Assembly (NCBI GenBank): GCA_031763025.1
Contig: JASSKH010000038.1
Location: 2,645,001-2,709,000, forward strand
Reading direction: 5' to 3'
DNA length: 64,000 nucleotides
Source: Macrocystis pyrifera
Lineage: Eukaryota; Sar; Phaeophyceae; Laminariales; Laminariaceae
Made by a program: the position numbers and the translations under genes. The notes below the pieces were generated by a model. That model made no database searches. It was not told the DNA's origin and saw only the letters and a list, made by a program, of their open reading frames with translations. This document shows, piece after piece, positions 12,915 through 23,000 of this stretch (position 1 is its first letter; every line of letters begins with the position of its first letter).

Positions 12915-13016
12915 CTATCTATTGTAGCGAGCTCTCGGGTCTCGGGACTTGATATCTGCCGGGTTATTGGTACCCCAGCTGCTTGTAGGCTGGGGGGGGG
13001 GCTGCAACTGCTGCTG

Positions 13017-13047
<31 letters not shown>

Positions 13048-13082
13048 GGTGGTGGTGGTGGTGGTGGCCGAAGCGGCACAAC
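12915..13082 (-). CDS. CSTF2: CstF-64 terminal exon: Pro7-Gln13 tract and stop
   Basis: 56 codons including the TAG stop at 12915-12917. After acceptor GTAGCAG it reads VVPLR, seven Pro, thirteen Gln, [16 protein letters not shown], then [14 protein letters not shown]. The poly-Gln is coded by CAG with CAA interruptions, the poly-Pro by CCA. The ten-C run here keeps frame. The Asp/Arg-rich tail is not the usual CstF-64 C-terminal helical domain. Confidence 0.72.
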
Positions 13083-16000
13083 CTGCTACGGTGCAAGCAA
13101 GGGGGGGGGGGGTGAAAGGAAGGAAACAACAAAACACGCTTTGAGGCATCATATACCTGGCAACAGGTAACTTACAGTAAAGCAGTATCAAACTGTATCC
13201 CAGGTAGGAAGCAAATGCAAGGCAACAAGAAAACACGCTTTGAGAAGACGGAAACACGCTCTGACCAACTTCGAAGTGGCATAGGAAGGGGCTGTCAGCA
13301 AACCAGGTATTAATAACAATTGAGATATCATACTGCTGTATTGATAGGAAGGAAAGCCCGCGAAGGAACCAGACAGACAAAACAACTATTCACACTACTG
13401 TCGTAATACGTAAAGGGCACCGCTACACTGGTACAGAAAGGCGTTCACAACACAGAAACAGATACTAAACCATAACCGACGAGTGGGACTGAAGGACGTC
13501 TGGCAGTTGAACACTGCCATGCTACAGCAGTACACCGCCACGCTCGTCAGCAACACTGAGAATACCAAACCACCAGGTACGAGTAGAGCAGTACCACTTT
13601 CCACCGTCACGCTTCTACAGCAGTATCTGAATTCGTACGAGTATACCATGGTACTATTGCGGGGGTCCATAGTTAATAGGACCTATGGTATATACATAAA
13701 AACCTATATATTTACGTATTTTTACTAACAATATTTGGTCCTGTTAACTATGGACCCTCGTAATAACCAATCTATTCTGTCCGGAACAGTAAGGACCACT
13801 TGGATATGAATATGAATATGAATATGAATATCGAAATGTTGAGTGGTTCACGAGAGGGACCGGACAAGTCCGCCTGGTACAACAGTTGAGTATGGCCATG
13901 AAAAAAACATGCAATACACCGTTACGCTGGTAGAGCAATGCAGTGCAACACTACTATTAATAAGCAACTAACAACTCCACGCCGTCACGATCGTACAACA
14001 AGACTGTTCAAACCTCTTTTAACCACTTCGTACGAAATGCAAGAACCGTTTGGATGTAAAAAACAGTACCCAAATGTCTTGACATCCCAGACAGATAGTC
14101 TGATAGTTGAGGTTGCCGATCGGAGTGGTTCTGGACTTCATTCCAATACACTATATATACCAGGTACAGCACCAGACTTGTACTACTATACGTACCAGTA
14201 GCTTCGGGTGTGTTGGTGCATCTATAATCTGCACCAGGGATAATAAAAGGTGGAACAGCAGGTACCAATCTGGACGGAACTACTAGGACGACTGGAACAC
14301 TAATATGAATGCTCAAACGTTCCTCATGTTCGTTTATAAAGGTTAAACTACTGAGCTACTCAGTCAGATCAGCGCTGCCTGAGTAGCTCAGTGGTATATT
14401 CTTTATATATTACGAACAAAAGAATTACATTTGTAGCTCGATACGGCCTCCCGCCGACAACATCCTCCGGGGTTGATCAAGCCCCTAATCAGCGCCTGGT
14501 TTTTCCTTCATATGGTCCCCCTCCCTAGTCGTGCGTTCTTTTACTCAAGCGGTTCACTCCACCTTCGACTCTCTGGTCGAGTGTTCTTTTATCGTGGTTC
14601 TCTCCACTTGATTTCCCTTTTTTTCTACCCACGGCAGAAAAAGTGGAAATACGACGTCTGGCGGGACTCGAACCCCGGACTTCTTTCGTTCGAAATGTGA
14701 AGGATAGATCACTGAGCTACTCAGTCAGCAGTAGCCCAGTGGTCTATCCTTTACAAACAAACAAAAGTCACTTCCGTCGAGAGTAAAGCAACTGCTGTAG
14801 TACGGCATACCTGCGTTTGTAGCTGCGGCTGCTGGAAGTGTCCCTGAGGTGCGTTTGTTGGAATAGCCTTAGCCGGATTCCCTTGACCCCACCTGCCAAG
14901 AAACAGGGTGAAAAGCACGGGATGCCGACAGGGTGTCGCCCTTTCTGTACATGCGAGAAATCGTAAATCATCGGCTGAGAACCTGCAAATACCTTTCTCG
15001 GGACCTCCCTGCCTGCAGACCAAGACACTGCACACTCGCATACCAGGACAAGACACCTCTGTAAACTCTATCCTTCCTTCAACGTGGGGAGTGGGAGGGG
15101 AGAGCCTGGTGACGAGACCTACCGAGTGTCGCTTGCTTTTGTTTCGCCCTATCATACACGAACGCCAACTGAAGACAAGTCAAGACACGCCTGTAAGCTG
15201 TGACCTCCATTTCTTCACCCTTCATTCTTCCTTCAACGTGTGGAGATCAGAGGAGACTTGCCGGGTGTCGCTTGTTCTTCTGCCGCCCCATCAGACAGTA
15301 CCATACTATCATACTATCGATATCATACCATCATACCCTATGTGATACACGACGCGTTCTACGAAAGGGAGCGAGTACGTCCACGCCTCCCTTCACGCAC
15401 CATTTGCAGGTAATCATTCCAGCGAGCTGCACAAGGAACTATTATCCTTATTATTTCTAACATGCGTTCAGTCTGCACAAAGTGCTCAAGTACACGGTGT
15501 GCTTCTTTCTTTAATACCATTACATGTTCCATCCTGCTCCTTCATCGAAAGGACACCGTGGTTTCCATTTCACCCCATCACCCTCTCTTCACCATACCGA
15601 CAAAAAAGACAAAAAAAAAAGCTCTTCGGAAACAGTGCGCGATCCTTATCACCCCGCGTACAGCAGTCCATTGGTAACATGCCGTCAACCTGCACAAATC
15701 GCTGCCTGCACATTGCACGTACGTGAGGAGCGACCGTTGCCGTCTCGTCGTAAAGAAAATAAGACAAGGCTCCAGAAGTCTCATTTCATACAGTCAGTAC
15801 ATTATATAACATTCCTGTAGCTTCCGTCGGAGATGGGCCCGAGGACAAGAACGTAGTACGTATTATCACCCCACCACATACACTTTTGATTTCGTTTCCC
15901 TTTCGTTGGTTTCCTTCTTCATTCTTCTTTCCGCGTGTGGATTATTCCAAGTATTCAACATTGAAGCTCATACTGCACAGCACGTAGCCGGACGGCAAAG

Positions 16001-19000
16001 ATAACACATCAAACGAAAAATGACTATAATTTCTGCCTACACCACTCAGCGCTCATCGCACATTCCGCCAGAGCATGCGACACTCACCCCACGGCTTGGG
16101 TTGATAAAGCTGGAGGACCAGGAGGGGGTTGTAAAGTGGGAGGGTACGCCGCGGGAGGGCCAACCTGTTGAAACTGCGCCGGGGCCTGTACGCAGATGGC
16201 GAACAAACGCAAAAACAGCGAGCGGCGCCGAGACAGAAGCGGATGATATAAGCCACGAATCGAGCGGATCAACTCTCATTATTTGTCACATTTGTGCATT
16301 TTGAGGCTATTTGTGCGGCGCGCACGGTTCGAAAAAACAGACGCAACAGACGCCCCTCAACCCTTCGGGAGCCAGGTACCAGGTACCTTCATGGCGGAAT
16401 ATATTCATTATACTCTGGCAACCGATAACACGAGAATGAGCGCGATCGCATGAACCTCTATTCGTAAGAAGAGCGTGCAGCAAGCATACACATCACCATG
16501 CCGAGCGCGTGCCGTACACCTCGCCCAGTGGCACTCGTTGTGGCATACGCCCCTGCCCTACATAGCACTTGCAAGCCTGACCCTAAGGCGGCTCCATGTG
16601 GCAGACGCTGCAGTCGCCATTCGTTGTTCCACACTTTGCCCGTTTCAACTCCCAGGGGGGGGGGTAACACCTCATGTACCTCATATTCCCTGTAATAAGC
16701 TTCGGCCAACGCCTTTCGTGTTCGTCTTTCAAGTGATTCATCGACGTCGATCCTCAATATGCCTCAACATGTCTCAACATGAAACACAGAATGTTTGGGC
16801 CCAGAAAAGCACCCCCGACGTGCGTCGCTGACGCGCTACATACCAGAGGGTACCAACATCTGGGAGATGCTGATACTCACAGAGGTAGGGACTAGAAGAG
16901 GAAGCTGAGCACCCTTCCCGAGCATGATCGCTCCTCCCACTACCGGAGGTGGGGGGGGGTTTGCAACGACGGCACATCGTCCGCCTTTAGCATTCCCAGC
17001 CGGACTTGCATGTGCAGCAAAGCTTCCGCCACCTGCAGCAGGGCACGAGGGAATTGGTGTAAGGCCAATCTTAAGTTAGTGGCAATGTCTCCTTCACAAA
17101 TTCAAACAGAGAGGCAGAGTAGTAGATGCGAAGTTGCTCGGATTTTCTTCGCGACTTTTTTGACGTCCGCGAGCTGAAGGCGACAGGCCTTGTACACCGA
17201 TGTAAATACTGGTATAAGATTAGCGCTCGTGAGCAGAAGGTGTTTTATGTACGAATGGACCAGACCAAAGCCTTCTTTAGCCAGATGGACTATGAAAATA
17301 AAATCTGACGTGATAAAATAGGACGGGGGGGGTTCGGTGGTCTATGGGTTCAATGGCGGCAGCGAGCAGCACCCCAGTCTCATGCCTAAGCTGCACTCTA
17401 GAGCGTTGGCAAATACGCCGGGCCCTTCGGGGTCCAGGTACAGCAAAAGACGGCAGCATCCGTACTACTACACATTATCCGTACATGGTTATACCATTAA
17501 TAGAGTTTAGATTCGTGTCTGATACTCGTATTGAAAAATACTGTACATCGACTGGTGGAACGGAATAAAAAACAAAATAATACAGGGCGCTGATTGGATG
17601 GTGATTGCATGGAAAAACCCGAATGTAAAAAGCGGAAGGACAGAGGCATCGGGTAAACAATAATATGTTGTTGGGAGACCCAATAGGTCGACCGAGTGGC
17701 AATGAAAGCGGAAGGACTCTGGAGAAACCCTCCGGAGGCGACTCTTACTTCGGACAGACCCCACACTTCATCACACATTCACGCTACTACTACAGCAGCA
17801 GAGGAGCGCCGCTATACCAGGACAGCAGTCTATATCAAGTACTCGTATTATACTTGTAGTGCATTGCAGTAGTAGAAATAGTGTGCCCCCCCAACGGGAA
17901 GCAGCGAGACGGGCGATATATGTCGACGATGAATTGATTTCAGCCTCGGGCCCTGCCGAGCGGGAGCAACAACTCGCGCCGGGGACCGGCACATGCTTCA
18001 AGCGCACGTGATGTGGAAGGAGCCGCAACCAAACAACAAGACTAGCAACAACCTGCAGCGGCTCGCTCGTGTGACCCCCTCCACCCCTGCCGGGCATGGG
18101 CTACCATGGTGTACTGGTGTACTGGTGTACTGGTATACTGGTGTACTGGTGTACTGGTGTACTGGTATACCCTTCTGCCACGCCGGCGTCCCCCGAGCGT
18201 AATGCTACTTGTTATGAAATATTTCTGGTATATCACGTCTGTGCTGTAGTGCTGCTTTCGCGTGCTTGACGCAACTTTCCTTACAGACCCGAATGTATGA
18301 CGTAGAGCAGTACCGGTTAGTCTTCGATAAGGTAGTAGGAAGCACGTCATGCGTCATGAAGGGTGGCTTGTATGCCTTGTTGTCGACGTAAGTCACCCCC
18401 CGATGGAACAATGGAACAGGTTATGGTCCCATTCCAACTTTTGTTTCGTTGCTATTTGTTCCTTTTTGAGACACGCCCTGCCCTCTCGGCAGTTTGGAGT
18501 ACTTGTAGACAGCGCACACTGGTATTGCTAGCCTTTCCTTGTTGAGTGAAAGCGTGAGAGCTACTGTAGCCGCGCGGGAGGCGGTATCTATCTACCAAGC
18601 ACGATAACCTATCGTGCAAAGCGGGCAACGGGATCGCAACCAACAATTTAGTGCTCATCAGATTGGCATTGGATGCCATTAAAAGCATGCTAGAAGCAGA
18701 AAGGAACACCAGATATGCCCGCCGACAATAATCACGTACCGGGCAGTATTACAGTAGCAACATTATTAACACACTAAACACTAAGTACCACCACCACCAC
18801 TGGTAGCGTATTACCATCTATTGGCGTACATAGATAAAGCAACATTGATTGTACGACCGTGGGCGATACAGAGTGCCCTCACCTGAGGATGGCTAACAAA
18901 CATCTGCTTCGCCTTGTCTGGCTCCGTCTCCACAAGTTGCTTCATGTTCGACACCACATCGTACACCTCGTGGGCTCCCATCTGCATCACCACCCCTTTC

Positions 19001-19986
19001 ACCGTGCGCTCCTGTATCAACATATCAACATGGTAACATCATAACACCATAATCATGCATCGTTCCTGCCACCCACAACCCACAACAAACAGCACACCAA
19101 TGGTTAGTCGACAGCTCTTGTCAACGGCTGCAGTAATATGAGACCGAACATTTGTCCATCCATATCTCTCACGAGCATGCAGGACGACCGCGCCCCTCAT
19201 GTATCTGGCATGTACAAGACATACACGCCTCCAACGCATAACTCCGTGAGGATACGATAGAAGGCGTGCGGACAGAACAACGTGCGGACAGCGACAAGAA
19301 CCTAGCAATTGAATGGGTCATTTCCGTTGTGCGGGGAACGACCATGAACAATAATCAACGAGCTCACACGAGTGTACCTTGGTGTACCTTGGTATGGTAT
19401 GTTGGTATGTTGGTATGTTGATATGACCATACCCGTGGCAAGCACAGGGGCTGCACCGCCCGCCCGGCCAGCCAGTATAATGGCATCACCGCATATACAA
19501 CAATCACGTCACTATTAAATCATACGAGTACGAGTATAGACTATTGGGTATTACGACTTATCATACTGATGGGATGGTCGTGATGAGATATGTCATGACG
19601 AATCACTGGTGAGTCACCTGCTGAGGAGCCTTTTCCCCGCGTTGTTGCTCAGCGCCCAGAGAGCTGTTGTTCGAAAAATTAACTCGAAGCTTGTTCACCA
19701 AAATATTCACCAGAAATCGGGTATCAGGTTATCCCAAGCCATGAAGCAGACAAACAGACAAAGGCGAACAGAGGGCCAGTCAAAACTCTTCCACCATTAC
19801 CAGGGATGTTTGTATAATATAACACGGCCGCAAAAGTATTTATACACAGCAGTACAGAATTATAGTAGTACCTGGTATTTACATACCACGTGTCCAACGA
19901 TATTATACCAATTACTGGTGCATATTATACGTGCACGTGCACGTGTATACGGCGTTGGAATGCAGATTTACACCAGATTGGTTGAT

Positions 19987-20022
<36 letters not shown>

Positions 20023-23000
20023 CATCACTTTTACTTTCCAGCCCACTCGTAGGAGGTTTTACCCTCGACGATCTTCTGGACAAGCCGTGGTCACAGGTGT
20101 CGTCCCTTCTCCCCCCCGGTACGTGCCTTTTATTTTTGTCGCGCATAGGGTTCAGCATTCCCACTGCTCGTCGATTTTCATCGAATGTAGCCAACTCACG
20201 CTTTCGCGCTTTCCGCTTATCAATTTTTTATGCAAGAAAAAGTCCCTATGAGCATGTGCACTCGGTGGGACTTGAACCCACGAAATTGATCTTGACAGGC
20301 ACGCGGACCACCTACCAAGCCACCGGGTACGCCGGCTGGACTAGTAACACTAACAGTTGACACCAACTTAAATGTCTAAGATGTAACATCGTCTTCTCTG
20401 TGAGTCGTTGCTCCAATTTTTCCGTCACAAATAACATCAAGGGTAACCCCCGTCCCACTCGGAACTTTGCCCAAAATACCATACCATAGGGCATGGCATG
20501 GCATGGCATGGCATGGCATGTATCATAAATTATTATTTCTAACTTTACCGTTGCCATTATGGAGGGGTGGGGTGCATGCACCACACGGACGGTATTTCGT
20601 TACAGCAGTATACTCAAGCAATGCAATTTGCTAGTGCTATCTGCTCTTTACATTGTATATTCTCATCGCGATCGACATACTACTGCTGCTGTACTGCAGT
20701 CTTCGAGAGAACTGCGTCCTATTGCTCGAATTGTTCAGCTATTCTTGCCGAGAACAAAAGAGATACGTACTGTCGCTGCCGAAAATCGAGCACATGACTG
20801 AGACGACCTCGAGCTGGTCCAGCCTTGAAACAGATTTTCGCTCGATCGGAGAGTTTCGCACCCGTTTGGAAATACAATGACTCCTTAATTTTGAAGTAGT
20901 CAGTCTTCTCGGGCTTGAAGCGTATTTGCAGACGTTAGCATTTTTCGAATCCGAGTTGTTTGCGTCGAGAAAAGTCAAGTCACCTGAATCCCGGATATTT
21001 CGATACCGAAAGAAATCTATACAAATGTTCGAAAAATCTGCACTGCCGATGACGCTGATTATCGGTGTGGACATTCCTTGAAGCATGACGAAACGATCGA
21101 TACTCTCACAATCGCCCAATTTGTTGTTTATCAAGAAACATGATGTGCATACTATTACTAATAATATCCGTAATAAAATTTAATAGATTGCAACGAGCGA
21201 CACAAAATCCTGACTTCCCAGCTCAATTTATCGTTTCTTTTTGTCTGAGTTTTTTAGTTGTGATTCGCATCTCTCGCGTCTACCAGGTACGTTACCGGTG
21301 GCATTTGTTTTTTCCGACATTTTTTCCGTCATTTGTTTTGCTAAAATACACACAGTTTGTTTTTTAATCGGTCATAAAATCCTCCCTCTTGAAAACAAAA
21401 AATGCCATAGGCAAGCGATTCGTTTTAGTCTGAGAAGGGTCTACCCAATTGTTCAGATCGAAATAGCAAAACCGAGCTGGGGAAAACGCCGGCAAGTACC
21501 GCCTCGTGATCCCAGCTGGGGCAGCTCGTTATACCAGGTATACATAAACTTGTTGGTATGTAGGAGAATGAATATTTACAATAACGACTACGTGAACGCT
21601 TCTCACCTACTCGTATACTCGAATACAGGTTTCGAGGATGCTATGGTATTAGGTTATGATATTATTTGGGCGGCGGTGGCTGAATCGGGATCACCCACGC
21701 ATGCAAAAACATCATACTGGTAACATGTACCGACACGTACATATGATTCGAGGTACGAGACGTATTGATGAACAGAGCATGTTCCACCAGACCAGACTTC
21801 AGAACAAGCATGGGTGTGTCCCGTGCGCCGCGCTCTATAGATCGGAGTCAAAAGTGACCAATGGCCAACGGCAGCGTAAAAGAGCACCCCGAGGTAGGCC
21901 AAAACTAGCGCGCTGGCACCCAAGCGTCCCCTGGTTCCCGGGTATACGGGCACTCTAGTATCTAGATGTTTTATCGGAACACAAAAACACATCGCTAGTT
22001 TAACACGCTGCGTTTACAACTTCGGCTGGTTCGTGCTTACCAGAGAGCGACGGTGACTTGAAAGAAGTTCATCACAGCAGCGTGTGTTTCTTTCGAGATT
22101 GACCTGCCGCCCGTTCTCAACAGAGGTCTACATCTCGGCTTAGAGGTGCTGCAGTGGTCGAAATTGGTCGAAATTTGAGGTACACAAAATGAGACAAAAA
22201 ACACCTCCCAACTGAACGTTTGCACCTCACTCGCTGACAGCTATACAGCTCCTAACAGGATACTACAGCCCGCGAAATTGAGGGATGCTCTTGGTGGGAT
22301 GTGTGAGGGTATCGGGTGCGCCCCAGGCGGCAGTTGTAGGCACCCAGAAGCGACTCACGAGGTGTTTTCGTGCACTCGAAGTTGCGAGCGAGTAGCACAA
22401 AAAGCTCGCAAACACGCTATTACGGGGGACCATAGTAAATAGGACCAAATATTGTTGGTAAAAATAGGTAAATATATAGGTTTTTGTGTGTACCGTAGGT
22501 CCTGTTTACTATGGTCCCCCTAAGTAATATGTTTAGTTTTACGCAAGGGAGCATTTTACAATGGCCATATCACTGATGAAGCAATGGCCTTCACTACAAT
22601 GTTGCCATTCTCCAGGGGGGGTGGATGATATATTTCTTAGAGAGTCGCCGTCGAAGATGGGGCGGGAGGAAAAACTTCGTTGCCATGATGGGTACGAGTA
22701 GGTTCTTGGGCCCTAAAAAGGGCAAAAAAGGGCAAACAAGCTCAGGGTTCTTGTGAGTTCGCATCAACTATTCTACAACTACGAAATATGGATCTTGGTT
22801 GCAAATCCCTTACTCTAATTCCAAGTCGTATGTTGGTGTATGCTGCCGCAACGCCTACGCGCGGGCACTTGACGACGCATTCCTGAGGGTGCCAGCGAGC
22901 GTCCCTTCAACTACCTGTGTACAGATTGCTCTTATCCCGACACTGGAGTACACGAGTACAGCAGTGATCTTATTCCGGGGCAAAAGAAAAAAACGCTCTT

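Noticed and set aside
20255-20335. A functional tRNA gene on the minus strand
   Set aside because: A and B boxes are good, but the same sequence with a 200 bp body and poly-A tail recurs at 47955, so it is a SINE head.
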